This document shows, one piece after another, positions 30,206 to 40,023 of a DNA stretch of 64,000 bases (positions within the stretch are counted from its first letter, which is position 1; the number at the start of each line of letters is the position of its first letter). The position numbers were made by a program, and so were the translations under genes. The DNA is taken from contig JADJRO010000003.1 of NCBI GenBank assembly GCA_016712145.1, positions 868,001 to 932,000 on the forward strand. Direction: 5' to 3'. Source of the stretch: Saprospiraceae bacterium. GTDB taxonomy: Bacteria > Bacteroidota > Bacteroidia > Chitinophagales > Saprospiraceae. The notes below the pieces were generated by a model, which worked only from the letters and a program-made list of their open reading frames with translations, ran no database searches and was not told the origin of the DNA.

Positions 30206-30613
30206 TCAGATAAAGGAAATGAGAATTTTATTTTTTTCCACTTTGTCGCCTTTTAAAACAAAAATGTTTTTAACGACGCCATCATGAGTTGCCCGGAGTA
30301 TGTTTTCCATTTTCATGGCTTCCAAAACGATCAATGGATCCCCTTTTAAAACGGTTGCATCCGGAGCGACTAAAATTTCCAATACGACTCCCGGCATTGG
30401 AGCAAGTAAGGCATCCGTATGTTTGGCTTTGCCTTCATGATAACCCAATGTTTGAATTAATTGTTGAATGGGTCCATTAATTTGAACTTGGATAATTTTA
30501 TTGGAACTTTTTAATTCAATACAATTTTTTTCAAGATTTGCATTTATAAACTCGAAGTTAAAATTTCTATTTTTATGCAAAAGGTAAAATTGATTTGTGT
30601 TTATTTTTTTCAA
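30206..30613 (-). CDS. Stand-alone biotin carboxyl carrier protein
   Basis: 135 residues. The C-terminal 70 residues form a biotinyl-lipoyl domain: APMPGVVLEILV, then the biotinylation site EAMKMEN with the acceptor lysine at about K101, then VKNIFVLKGDKVEKNKILISF. The N-terminal 60 residues resemble the linker/BT-like part of acyl-CoA carboxylase alpha chains. It opens the operon leading to mutB and would serve the biotin carboxylase at 27696-29180 and the distant PccB at 4967-6511. This three-gene split of the carboxylase fits a family like methylmalonyl-CoA decarboxylase gamma or BCCP. Confidence 0.88.
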   Translation of the reverse strand: MKKINTNQFYLLHKNRNFNFEFINANLEKNCIELKSSNKIIQVQINGPIQQLIQTLGYHEGKAKHTDALLAPMPGVVLEILVAPDATVLKGDPLIVLEAMKMENILRATHDGVVKNIFVLKGDKVEKNKILISFI

Positions 30614-30741
30614 AGGAATTGATTCAATTTCATCAAATTTTTTTGAATCTTAGTATTCCTGCAAATAGCCTGGTAAGTTGTATTCGTTTTCATATTTTAA
30701 AGGTGTGCAAAGATACAATCAAATCCAGGGAACTGTAACTA

Positions 30742-31941
30742 TTAATCCTTATCAAAATACCAATCTGCAATTTGTTTGCCAATTGAAAGTCCGGCAGTTG
30801 CAGCGGGTGAAGGCGCATTGCAAACGTGGATCATATTCGAACTGCGGAGGCGAACAAAATCCTCAACCATTGAACCCTGATCGTCTACAAGTTGTGCACG
30901 AATTCCAGAGCCAGCAGCTACCAGGTCTTCTGGTTTGATACCAGGAGTCATTTCACTGGCTTTATGTGCAAAGTAGGTTTTAGAATAATTCCTGCGATAT
31001 TCAGAAATTCCGGTTTTCCAATGTTTGGCAATCAATTTCCAAAAACCGGGATAATTTAAAATATCCATGGTATCCTTTAAATCAAATGCATGGTTTGAAT
31101 ATCCTTCTCTATCCAATACTAAAACGGCATTTGGTCCTAAGGTTTGATCTCCATTCATCAAGCGGGTGTAATGGATTCCTAAGAATGGAAATTGGGGATC
31201 AGGTACCGGGTAGATGAGTCGTTCGACAATATCTTTTTTTTCTTGTTTTAGTTTAAAATAGTTTCCTTTGAAGGGAATGATTTTAAAATTTAATTTTAAT
31301 CCACACATTTTTGCAATCCGGTCTGATTGGAGTCCGGAGCAATTAATAAAAAAATCAGTAACATATTCAGATTGATCTGAACACCGGACAATTAGTTCAC
31401 TGTTTATTTGTTGTACGTTTATAATTTTTTTATTTGTTTCAATGCGGGAATCATTTTTACTAATATTTAATGAAAGGCTTTTAACTACCTGTTTGTAGTC
31501 GATAATTCCAGCTTGAGGAATTAGAATCGCCTGTAAACAGCTTACATTTTTTTCAAGTTCTGTTACCTGGTCCTGATTTAGTAATTTAATATTCTGGAGT
31601 CCGTTTTGAATTCCATTATTATAAATTTGATTTAATTTAGGAATTTCACTTGCTTGATTTGCTACAATTAATTTGCCGATTAAATTAAACTGAATGTCTT
31701 GTTTATTACAATATTCCACAAGCATTTGATAGCCTTGTATGCAATTCCAGGCTTTGTACGATCCTGGTTTATAATAAATTCCGGAATGCATAACACCCGA
31801 ATTATGGCCCGTTTGATGCATTGCAGGCTCAGCTTCTTTTTCTAAAAGCAGGATGCGTAAATCCGGAGATCTACTAAGCAACATATAGGCTGTAGATACC
31901 CCCACAATGCCAGCTCCGGCAATCAGTACATCGTATTTCAT
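30742..31941 (-). CDS. lhgO: L-2-hydroxyglutarate oxidase
   Basis: FAD-dependent enzyme that oxidises L-2-hydroxyglutarate to 2-oxoglutarate and feeds electrons to quinones. The 399 residues begin with the dinucleotide-binding motif AGAGIVGVSTAYML, then the family signature TGHNSGVMHSGIYYKPGS. The substrate-domain motifs FKGNYFKL, LIYPVPDP, FLGIHYTRLMNG and GPNAV follow, and the C-terminal SGIRAQLVDDQG and NAPSPAATAGLSIG close the FAD site. Length and motifs match LhgO (YgaF) fully. It stands apart from the mut operon (128-bp gap) but on the same strand. The 31959-33191 hydrolase lies 17 bp upstream, so they may share a transcript. Confidence 0.92.
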   Translation of the reverse strand: MKYDVLIAGAGIVGVSTAYMLLSRSPDLRILLLEKEAEPAMHQTGHNSGVMHSGIYYKPGSYKAWNCIQGYQMLVEYCNKQDIQFNLIGKLIVANQASEIPKLNQIYNNGIQNGLQNIKLLNQDQVTELEKNVSCLQAILIPQAGIIDYKQVVKSLSLNISKNDSRIETNKKIINVQQINSELIVRCSDQSEYVTDFFINCSGLQSDRIAKMCGLKLNFKIIPFKGNYFKLKQEKKDIVERLIYPVPDPQFPFLGIHYTRLMNGDQTLGPNAVLVLDREGYSNHAFDLKDTMDILNYPGFWKLIAKHWKTGISEYRRNYSKTYFAHKASEMTPGIKPEDLVAAGSGIRAQLVDDQGSMVEDFVRLRSSNMIHVCNAPSPAATAGLSIGKQIADWYFDKD

Positions 31942-31958
31942 TAAAAGAACAGAATTAA

Positions 31959-33191
31959 TTAATATTTAATCCAGCGCAAGGTTTTTTGTGAAGAACCATT
32001 ATGAACTGTCATAAAATAAACTCCGGATTCATAATTGGAAACCTGAATTAAATGATTTGTAGTTCTGTTTACATGTGTTAATATTTGTCCCGCTGCATTG
32101 AAAATGGTATAGCCAAATTGATCTGGTGCATTTTTAATTTCAAAATATTCAGACACCAGGCTTGGAATAATATAAACTCCATCTAGTGTTTGTGAGGTTT
32201 CAGTAGTAGAATTAGTAATTGTTTTACAGAAAAATGGTTTTGCTTGTTGCAATAAAAAATCGATGACTGCTTCATTGTCATGGGTAGCATGTTGATTGCC
32301 CTGGTATATCCATGTTTCGTAATAAAGTGGGTCCATCCCAATATTTTTTAGTCGTTCTGTAATTACACAGGTTCCATAGGCAACTGGATAGTTATTTGAA
32401 ATAAAGGTATAGTTATAGTATGGAGGCCTCGCATCACAAGGAACCACCGGATCTTGGATTTGATGATAAGAAAACACTGCAATTTTATTATCCGTATTGA
32501 TTGCATTGGTATCCAGTAATGCTCCAAAAATATTGAAGACACCCTGAATTTTTGAATCATAACCATTTTGGTTAAGTACTCCTTCAATTGGTCCTAAATC
32601 GGAACGTACTTTCGTCCCAATGGGTGAGATGGCGCCTGTTTCTTTTGGTTTTTCAGATGCCAGATCAAGAAATGCAGCATTCAAGGCAACAATTGATCCA
32701 GCGCTTGCACCTCCAATCCAAACCCTGTCTAAATCAATTCCATATTGATTGGATTTTGCTTTTAAGAATCGAATGGCTCCTTTCATATCGGTGGCACCCC
32801 GGTAACCAGCTCTAATAATTTCGGCAACATCATAAGAAAAGGGTGGACCTAAGGTCGGATAAGGTCCATCAAAGCCAATTCTATAATCTATGGTAGCAGA
32901 AACAATTCCCCGGCTCGCCAGATCACTGCAAACGGCAGCAAAATCTTCACGGGCGCCTTGAAAAAAACCACCTCCGAATGCCCAAATGACCAGCGGTTTT
33001 TGAATTTCAGGAGATCCAATGGGGTAATAAATATCCAAAAACAAGGAATCTTGTATGTCTCTGTAATCTGGGAGTATGCCATAAAGCAATTTCTTTTCTG
33101 ATGCAACTGCAAAACGCCCAGACGAGTAATCGCATTGTGAAAACCCATGGAATGTAAAGCAGCTGATTAAAATCAAGGCAAGATATTTCAT
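31959..33191 (-). CDS. Secreted alpha/beta hydrolase (carboxylesterase-like) with T9SS domain
   Basis: 410 residues with a signal peptide ending FSQC. The alpha/beta hydrolase fold resembles BD-FAE/carboxylesterase enzymes. The oxyanion loop is WAFGGGFFQGAREDF, the nucleophile motif is GGASAGS (an intact GxSxG), and the probable histidine is in NQHATHDNEAVI. A C-terminal T9SS sorting domain (about 340-410, ending SGVYFMTVHNGSSQKTLRWIK) follows. It is a paralogue of the 34279-35844 protein, which lacks the serine. It probably acts on an ester outside the cell; the substrate cannot be inferred. Confidence 0.85.
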   Translation of the reverse strand: MKYLALILISCFTFHGFSQCDYSSGRFAVASEKKLLYGILPDYRDIQDSLFLDIYYPIGSPEIQKPLVIWAFGGGFFQGAREDFAAVCSDLASRGIVSATIDYRIGFDGPYPTLGPPFSYDVAEIIRAGYRGATDMKGAIRFLKAKSNQYGIDLDRVWIGGASAGSIVALNAAFLDLASEKPKETGAISPIGTKVRSDLGPIEGVLNQNGYDSKIQGVFNIFGALLDTNAINTDNKIAVFSYHQIQDPVVPCDARPPYYNYTFISNNYPVAYGTCVITERLKNIGMDPLYYETWIYQGNQHATHDNEAVIDFLLQQAKPFFCKTITNSTTETSQTLDGVYIIPSLVSEYFEIKNAPDQFGYTIFNAAGQILTHVNRTTNHLIQVSNYESGVYFMTVHNGSSQKTLRWIKY

Positions 33192-33224
33192 ACTTTAATT
33201 GTTTATACAAAAATAGAACAGGAC

Positions 33225-34210
33225 TTAATAGGGTGTTGTTGCAGGTTTGTTATTTAAAATATTCTCAATTCGTTCATTTACTTCTTTTGTTAGTAAAGGC
33301 AATGCATCTAAAGATTCAATGGTTTCTTCCAATTGTTCCAATCGGGTAGCCCCTAAAATGACTGTACTTACGTTTGGGTTCTGTGCACACCAGGCAATTG
33401 CCAATTTAGGAAGTGTTGTATTCAGTTCTTGTGCAAGTTGATTTATTTGGCTTGCAATTTTTAAATTTTCAGGAAGTAAATTTTTTCTTTGAGCCATTGA
33501 TATTCTGGCAAGGCCATTCGACTTCCTTCAGGAATTTGATTATTGAGATATTTTGTAGTCAATATCCCGGATGCTAATGGAGACCATATGGTCGTGCCAA
33601 GTCCAACGGTTTTAAAAATTTGGCTGTATTCAACTTCAATTCGATTTCTTGTAAGCATATTGTATTGAGGCTGTTCCATGGTAGGTCCGATTAAATGATT
33701 TTGTCTTGCCCAAAGATGGGCTTCCATGATTTCCTGGGCAGACCATTCAGACGTCCCCCAATAAAGGATTTTTCCGGCTTGGATTAATTGATTCATAGCC
33801 CATACGGTTTCTTCGATGGGTGTATTTTTATCCGGGCGATGGGCAAAAAACAAATCCAAATAATTTAGTTGCATTCGAATTAAGGCTTCATCGCAGGCTT
33901 CCCGAATGTGTTTGCGACTCAACCCGGTCATATTGGGTCTTTTATCTCCACGTCCGAAAAAGACCTTACTGGATACCAGATAACTGCTTCGATCCCATTG
34001 CATGGATTTAAGAACCTGACCCATGATTATTTCTGCTTTACCGTGTGCATAGACTTCCGCATTGTCAAAAAAGTTAATGCCTTTATCATATGCATAAGCC
34101 ATGAGCTTAGCAGCAAGTTGTTGGTCTACTTGATTGTGAAAACTCACCCAGGAACCAAATGAAAGTAAACTCAGTTGTAATCCGGAGTGCCCTAATTTTC
34201 TGTATTGCAT
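33225..34210 (-). CDS. Aldo/keto reductase, frameshifted
   Basis: NADPH-dependent oxidoreductase of the potassium-channel beta/YghZ-like class. The first frame (34210 to 33461) holds the TIM barrel with catalytic Asp/Tyr in FFDNAEVYAHGKAE, Lys in LVSSKVFFG and His in LFFAHRPD. The second frame (33497 to 33225) holds the cofactor motif TVILGATRLEQLEE. Adding one base to the T6 run at 33481-33486 joins them as WLKEKNLLPENLKIA, giving about 328 residues, the normal length. The break is again a single A/T deletion. The substrate is unknown. Confidence 0.85.
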
Positions 34211-34228
34211 GTCTTGATATTAAAAAAT

Positions 34229-34257
34229 AAAGGGTTGCTTGATTAAAGCAACCCTTT
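34229..34257 (-). terminator. Terminator hairpin downstream of the 34279 hydrolase
   Basis: A perfect 12-bp stem (AAAGGGTTGCTT with AAGCAACCCTTT) and a 5-nt loop, followed on the minus strand by a T-rich run. It separates the TonB receptor/hydrolase pair from the aldo/keto reductase. Confidence 0.85.
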
Positions 34258-34278
34258 AATATAAATACTTATTTAAAT

Positions 34279-35844
34279 TTACTTAAACACAACTTTTGAA
34301 AAACTCTCTCCTTTGTTGAAATGAATTTTCAAAAAGTAAATACCGGATTTAAGTTCATCGCGATTGATTGTAACACTGTTTGAATTTATTCTTGAAATGG
34401 TGTTATAAACCCGTCCGTTTAAATCCAATATAGTAATAGATTGAATTGGAAAAGCAGCATCTGTTTTTACAACAATTTGATCTTGTGCAGGATTAGGCAC
34501 CACATTTAAACCAACTGCAGACGGATCTAGATTCGTAGTTCCTGTATATCGGCTCAGATCACAATTGAGACCCAATGCCAAACAAGCTCTAGGTTTTACA
34601 TAGTTGATTAAAGTATCAATAAAGCGAAGTGCTTTTGCTTTTGACATATCTGGATTTGTCTGTAAACCTCTTGCATGATTGATGTTAGTTGCTGGATCCC
34701 AATAATCCCATGGACTTGAATCATATGGACTTTCTCTTACCAATGGATACAGACCATCCAATCCATCATTTAATTGATTAGCAGCCAATGTATATGCGTC
34801 GTTAAATAATTTCGATTGTGCAGTAAATACATTGTTGTTACCAAATGCAGTATTCAAATATTGAATGAGGTAACTTCCTTGAACCGGAACTACTTCAAGG
34901 GGTGGCGTTACTGGAACTAACACAAGACCTTCTTTATAAGGAGCAAATGGGTCGGTTGTACTATGCATAGAAATAACCGGAGGTTGACCCATGTCAATCC
35001 AGGCAGAATCCCCAACAGCTCCACCCATATTGACTCCAAGTTGAAATCCGGATTGGTAACCCACATGGTTTGGATAGCATAAAGTGTCACCATCTGGAAC
35101 ACCCAGCAAGGCGCCAAATCCAGGAGGAACTGTACCCACCGTGGTACCAATTAAATTTCCATTGATTGCTTCAATAACCATTGGAAGAATTCCGACGGGT
35201 GTATTGATTAAAAATTTACCATTAGAAGCTGTTGGAATTTTTCCATAGCTGTCTAATGCACCTAAGTTAGCTGCAACATAACCACCGGTTCCTTGTCCCC
35301 ATATTGTGATACGGGAAGTATCAACACCAAAACGATTGCCAAATTCAGTTACATCCTTTTTAAAGAATCGAATGCAGGTATGTCCATCCTGAACACCACG
35401 ATATGCAGCATTGATTAAGGTATATACACGAACGTCTTTGCTTGTATTAACAGGATCCCATCCAAGACGATAGTCAACGGATGCAACAACGTATCCCATT
35501 TTAGCTAATTGAGTACAAATTTCAACACAGGTTGAATCGCGTCTGGTACCACTTACACTTCCATTTTGTGGATAAGGTAAAAAGTTGCCTGTATGATAAT
35601 ACAAAATTAAAGGCCGAGTGGCCAAATTGTCACCGGCTGGACTGTAAATATCCATTACCAGAGGCTGTGGCATCGCTTGTTTAAAACGTGGATCCGCAAC
35701 AGTTAAAATGGTTGCGTTAACGCCATAAACAACGTTCGAGTCAACTTTTACTTCACTGAATACCTGGTCAAGATATCGCTGATTTTGTCCGTTTAACAAA
35801 GTCAGGTTAAGTAAAAGAAAACAAAAGAGTAAAGTTTTTTTCAT
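34279..35844 (-). CDS. T9SS alpha/beta-hydrolase-fold protein lacking the usual catalytic serine
   Basis: 521 residues with signal peptide (ending LLNGQ), hydrolase fold and a C-terminal T9SS domain (VVPNPAQDQIVVKT onward). It parallels the 31959-33191 enzyme: a VMDIYSPAG strand, CTQLAKMGYVVASVDYRLGW, and the nucleophile elbow. But the elbow reads IWGQGTGGYVAA, so the GxSxG serine is glycine. It may be a pseudoenzyme, a binding protein or a variant hydrolase. It starts 26 bp after the TonB-dependent receptor and ends at a strong terminator, so the two form a transport/processing pair. Confidence 0.8.
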   Translation of the reverse strand: MKKTLLFCFLLLNLTLLNGQNQRYLDQVFSEVKVDSNVVYGVNATILTVADPRFKQAMPQPLVMDIYSPAGDNLATRPLILYYHTGNFLPYPQNGSVSGTRRDSTCVEICTQLAKMGYVVASVDYRLGWDPVNTSKDVRVYTLINAAYRGVQDGHTCIRFFKKDVTEFGNRFGVDTSRITIWGQGTGGYVAANLGALDSYGKIPTASNGKFLINTPVGILPMVIEAINGNLIGTTVGTVPPGFGALLGVPDGDTLCYPNHVGYQSGFQLGVNMGGAVGDSAWIDMGQPPVISMHSTTDPFAPYKEGLVLVPVTPPLEVVPVQGSYLIQYLNTAFGNNNVFTAQSKLFNDAYTLAANQLNDGLDGLYPLVRESPYDSSPWDYWDPATNINHARGLQTNPDMSKAKALRFIDTLINYVKPRACLALGLNCDLSRYTGTTNLDPSAVGLNVVPNPAQDQIVVKTDAAFPIQSITILDLNGRVYNTISRINSNSVTINRDELKSGIYFLKIHFNKGESFSKVVFK

Positions 35845-35870
35845 ATAAAATTAATTTTTATTAACAATGA

Positions 35871-38774
35871 TTATTTTTTCTTCCATTCATATAAAATCGT
35901 AAAATAACTTAAGCGACCTATGGATGGTCCGCCATATGCTTCATAATGTTCGTTGTTTAATAAATTTGAAGCACCAAGTTTAAAAGTGGTATTCCAATTT
36001 GAATTTCTCCAATTAATTTGTGCATCCATTAATCCGTATGCAGGTAAATAACCGGTGAATTGTGGTGAACCTTCAAAAATAAAATCCTGTACCCATTTAT
36101 AATTTATATTGAATCCTACATTCCGAATGGTGCCACCGAAAAAAGAAAAATAAATATCCCTGCCTGAAAAACCAAGAGTGTATTTGTTTTCAGGTGTATT
36201 GAAAGCAGGTATTATTGGATCGTCTTCATTGGTCTTAATCAGTTTATTGTAAGAATAATTTCCGCTCAACGCAAAGAAACTGGAAAAATAATAATTAATC
36301 CCTGCAGAAAATCCTTGTGTTTGTACTGTGTTGATTGAATTGGCAGAAACTCGATATGCCTGAGGATCTTTTGGAAATCCGGTAACTGGATCAAATCTTG
36401 ATTTGATTCCGATATTATAACCAATAAAATCTTTGTACGTACTAAAGTAATATCCTAAGTCAATAAACGTGGAGTTAAACAAACTGGTTCGTATTCCTAA
36501 TTCAAATGTTTTTACACGTTCTGGACGGATTGGATCAACAAAAGGTGGATTTATGGAGTCTTTTCGGATATACTCAATAGGAGTGGCCCGGTTTCCAAGA
36601 TAATTTACAAAGGATTCAACCGTAATCAAACTATCAAATCCGGAAAGATTTCCTGAAAGGATGGCTCGTCCTACATTCAAATGTAAATATTGGTCAGTTA
36701 ATGTTGGATTTCGAACGGCAGATGAAAAGGAAGCACGTAGGTATGTGTTTTCTTTAGGTTTATAAACTAAAGAAGCTGCAGGTGAAGAGATGAGATCAAA
36801 ATTTTCATTTTTATCAACACGCAATGCAAGATTTACATTTAATTTATTGTCGAATAATTTTTTATTAATTCCTGAATACAAACCAAATTCGAAATTTCGA
36901 ATTTTCCGTCCCATGGAGTCTGTAAGAATGGTACCATCTGAATTGGGACTGTACCAGCGCATGTTTCCACCTACTATTAAATTTTCTAAAAAGAAAGGTT
37001 CAAACGTGTATTCCCCTTGGACATGGTACAAAGCGGATTGGTCATAAAACCGAGTTCCCTTTTCAATGGAATTTGATTTACCAGAAGTAATAATATTAAA
37101 AAGCGAATCAAATGCTCGTGTGCCAGGTGTTAGAAAATCAATTGTTTGTTCAGAAGGATTCAAACTTTTTTTATTTGCAAAATCTTCTGCAAGGCTATGC
37201 CAGCTGCGTAAGGTATCTGCATAATCCACCAACCATTTTTTTGCCGCGTTAAAATCAAATTCACCCATGCCGGTATTTGGATTAAAAATAACTTTTGGAT
37301 AACCGAGGGCCCACATTTTTGAGGGGGAGTTATTATTTAGCAACCAAAAGGTTCTGTAATTATTTGCCCAAATTTCATTGTTTTTAGTATAATCCAATAA
37401 GCGAATGGCAGTGAAATAGGGATCATAAGAATCTCCTGCGTTTTCATTGGTTGAATAAGCCCTTAAAAAATATTTGTTTGTTTTTTGAATTTCTATCCGA
37501 TTTTGATAGAACAAAATATTCTTGAGTGAAAAACGATTGTCTCCCTGATACACCGTTGTGCCGCTGCCAAAGCAACTGGCAATAATTAACTCAGGTGAAT
37601 TGAATTTGTTTTTTGGATTTAACCGCACATGTACCGCGGCATTTCCTTTGTAATTTTTTGTATTGTAATCTACCAGATCTTCTTCTTTGTATCCTGTACG
37701 ATAAAAGCTACGCAATCCCGGATTGGTCCAGTAGTTGGATTCAGTCCCTGACAAGGTATTGTTGCTTGTAAGGTCATTTAATGAATAATATTCATCTCCA
37801 TAAATATTCACAGCATCCCATCTACCCGGATTTGGAATGTTATTTAAATAAAATAAGGAATCTTTTTTAATATTGTCTACAGGATTAAAATTATTAGCGA
37901 CCCAATCATAGGCTTTCATAAAAAAGAAATTGGCTTTAAAACCAATTAAATCATTTCCAGATTTATTTTTAATTACATCGGCATAGCGAATTCCAGTTTC
38001 AATTAAATTTCGTTCACCGGTTTTTATCATAGCTGAAAGTCCTTTGTGGTAAAACGGACTCTTGGTTTCCATTTTAATGACACCATTAAAAGCATTGGGT
38101 CCATAAAATGCAGAACTGGCTCCTACAATTAAATCAACTTTTAATACATCCAACTCAGAACAACCAAGGAAATTTCCTAAAGAAAAATTTAATCCAGGTG
38201 CCTGATTATCAACACCATCAATAATTTGCAAAGACCTTACCGGACTGGTACTATTAAATCCTCTGGTATTAACTACTTTGAAACCGAGACTTGCTGCAGT
38301 TAAGTCAACATCTTTTAAAGAACCAAGTCCATCATAAAAATTGGCCGATGGGGTTTCTTTAATTGCAATTAAATCCATTGATTCAACGGTAAGTGGGGAA
38401 GATTTTTGTTTGTCACTGATTCTTTGACCACTCACTTCAACAACATCAATTAAAATGGATTCAACATCCAATTGCATGTTGATTTTTTTTCCTGCTTCTG
38501 TATAGTTTAATTCTTTTGTAGCATACCCGCTGTATCTAAATTCCAAAACAAGGGGAAGGGTGAGGTTCGTTTTTAATACAAAATCACCATCAAAATCCGT
38601 GGTGGTTCCTTGAGCTGTTCCTTTTATCAATACGCTGGCTCCAATTAAGGCTTCGCCTGTTTTTGCATCTGTCAATTTTCCGTTTAGGACTGTTTGCGCA
38701 ATAATATTTCCAGAAATACTGAAAAAGAAGCTATAATAAATTAGAGATAACTTTAATATGTAGTGAGCTTTCAT
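35871..38774 (-). CDS. TonB-dependent outer-membrane receptor with carboxypeptidase-like N-terminal domain
   Basis: 967 residues: signal peptide, CarboxypepD-regulatory-like beta-sandwich (about 30-110; VLNGKLTDAKTGEALIGASV, TTTDFDGDFVLKT), plug domain (about 120-240; RGFNSTSPVRSLQIIDGVDN, VGASSAFYGPNAFNGVI) and a 22-strand-type barrel ending in a typical C-terminal strand (YFTILYEWKKK, aromatic at the end). It imports an unknown ligand across the outer membrane with TonB energy. No SusD-like partner is adjacent; instead a T9SS hydrolase-fold gene follows at 26 bp. The ligand is not predictable from sequence. Confidence 0.9.
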   Translation of the reverse strand: MKAHYILKLSLIYYSFFFSISGNIIAQTVLNGKLTDAKTGEALIGASVLIKGTAQGTTTDFDGDFVLKTNLTLPLVLEFRYSGYATKELNYTEAGKKINMQLDVESILIDVVEVSGQRISDKQKSSPLTVESMDLIAIKETPSANFYDGLGSLKDVDLTAASLGFKVVNTRGFNSTSPVRSLQIIDGVDNQAPGLNFSLGNFLGCSELDVLKVDLIVGASSAFYGPNAFNGVIKMETKSPFYHKGLSAMIKTGERNLIETGIRYADVIKNKSGNDLIGFKANFFFMKAYDWVANNFNPVDNIKKDSLFYLNNIPNPGRWDAVNIYGDEYYSLNDLTSNNTLSGTESNYWTNPGLRSFYRTGYKEEDLVDYNTKNYKGNAAVHVRLNPKNKFNSPELIIASCFGSGTTVYQGDNRFSLKNILFYQNRIEIQKTNKYFLRAYSTNENAGDSYDPYFTAIRLLDYTKNNEIWANNYRTFWLLNNNSPSKMWALGYPKVIFNPNTGMGEFDFNAAKKWLVDYADTLRSWHSLAEDFANKKSLNPSEQTIDFLTPGTRAFDSLFNIITSGKSNSIEKGTRFYDQSALYHVQGEYTFEPFFLENLIVGGNMRWYSPNSDGTILTDSMGRKIRNFEFGLYSGINKKLFDNKLNVNLALRVDKNENFDLISSPAASLVYKPKENTYLRASFSSAVRNPTLTDQYLHLNVGRAILSGNLSGFDSLITVESFVNYLGNRATPIEYIRKDSINPPFVDPIRPERVKTFELGIRTSLFNSTFIDLGYYFSTYKDFIGYNIGIKSRFDPVTGFPKDPQAYRVSANSINTVQTQGFSAGINYYFSSFFALSGNYSYNKLIKTNEDDPIIPAFNTPENKYTLGFSGRDIYFSFFGGTIRNVGFNINYKWVQDFIFEGSPQFTGYLPAYGLMDAQINWRNSNWNTTFKLGASNLLNNEHYEAYGGPSIGRLSYFTILYEWKKK

Positions 38775-38868
38775 TTAAACTTGTCTGAAATTGGGAATTT
38801 TGTTAAAATTCAAAGGCAAGTTAACGAAATCATTGCAATTCCTAATTAAATTATTAACAAGATCCGTT

Positions 38869-39774
38869 TTAGAACAGTCGGGTTAATTTATTTTTGAATC
38901 TAAGATAGAGTCCTAATTTATATATATCTAAATAAATCATTTTTGGATTGTTGCTTAAAAGATTTTGAACGAGTTTTCGCTCAATGCTTTTATACAGTTT
39001 AAAAACCAACCAAGTGGGTACAAAGGATTGAATCTTTTTAACGGTGGATTCAAGTTTTGTATTCAGTTTTTTATGATGGAATTCTAATAGTAATAAATTT
39101 TTTACAGCGCTTGCAGTTTTTCGTAAAAATATTCTGGAACTATAGAGACCTAAGTGTAACACTTCATTTTCAATTTGCACAATTTGGATCGCATGTTCCT
39201 GAAGTGTTTTTGCCCAAAGGCTGTCTTCATGCCCATAAACACTAAGGGTTTCATCAAAAGGATGTTTTAGTAGAATGCTTCGGTGTGTAATAAAATTTAC
39301 TGTATGAAATGTTTGGTAAGGATGTGCGATTCGTTTGGAAATCGGTGGATTTTCTCTAAGCATTCCATATTTCCAATGCAATTTTAACTGATCAGTTTGC
39401 GGTGGAATTTTATCATAACAACACGAACCGTAATAGACGGATTGTACATTTAATTTAATTGCATTTAAATACGTTTGAATGAAATTAGCATGGATTAATT
39501 GTACGTCGCAATCTAAAAATAATAACCAGTCAAATTGAGCTAAATTGCCTAAGCGATTTCTGGATGCTGCGCGTCCACAGTTTTTTGAATTTTCAAAAAA
39601 TTTAACGCAGGATTCTGATTTTAATTCCTTAAAAATAGCCTCAAATCCTTGATCTGAAGCGTCATTTAATAAAATGATTTCAAATGGTATTTGACCATGT
39701 TGAAATTGCTCAATAACTTGCCGTACCAAATTTCGCACATCAAAATTGTAAACTGGAATTAATACGGATAGCAT
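38869..39774 (-). CDS. Family 2 glycosyltransferase
   Basis: 301 residues with a GT-A fold. The N-terminus LSVLIPVYNFDVRNLV and the motif ILLNDASDQ bind the nucleotide. The DxD-like element is LFLDCDVQL. NCGRAASRNRLGNLA is the typical family 2 helix and VYGHEDSLWAKTLQ the acceptor-side acidic motif. It transfers a sugar from a nucleotide donor to an unknown acceptor, perhaps in surface polysaccharide synthesis. It stands alone in the minus-strand block, divergent from mqnE. Confidence 0.88.
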   Translation of the reverse strand: MLSVLIPVYNFDVRNLVRQVIEQFQHGQIPFEIILLNDASDQGFEAIFKELKSESCVKFFENSKNCGRAASRNRLGNLAQFDWLLFLDCDVQLIHANFIQTYLNAIKLNVQSVYYGSCCYDKIPPQTDQLKLHWKYGMLRENPPISKRIAHPYQTFHTVNFITHRSILLKHPFDETLSVYGHEDSLWAKTLQEHAIQIVQIENEVLHLGLYSSRIFLRKTASAVKNLLLLEFHHKKLNTKLESTVKKIQSFVPTWLVFKLYKSIERKLVQNLLSNNPKMIYLDIYKLGLYLRFKNKLTRLF

Positions 39775-40023
39775 GTCACAAAGTTATCTATAAAATGAAA
39801 CCGGAGCTTATGATTTTAAATCATTTAATATTATCATATGAAGCTTTAAAGCGTCACTTATTCTAGTAGGTCATTTTAGTAAACAGCTCAATTACAGTCA
39901 AATCCTTGTATAAATAAAGTCCACGTTTGATCTCATGTGTTTTAATACATCCTCAAAATAATTTTCATATTAAACACGATGCTGTTATTCTTGTTACATT
40001 TATAGGACTAAATTAGTGAAGGC

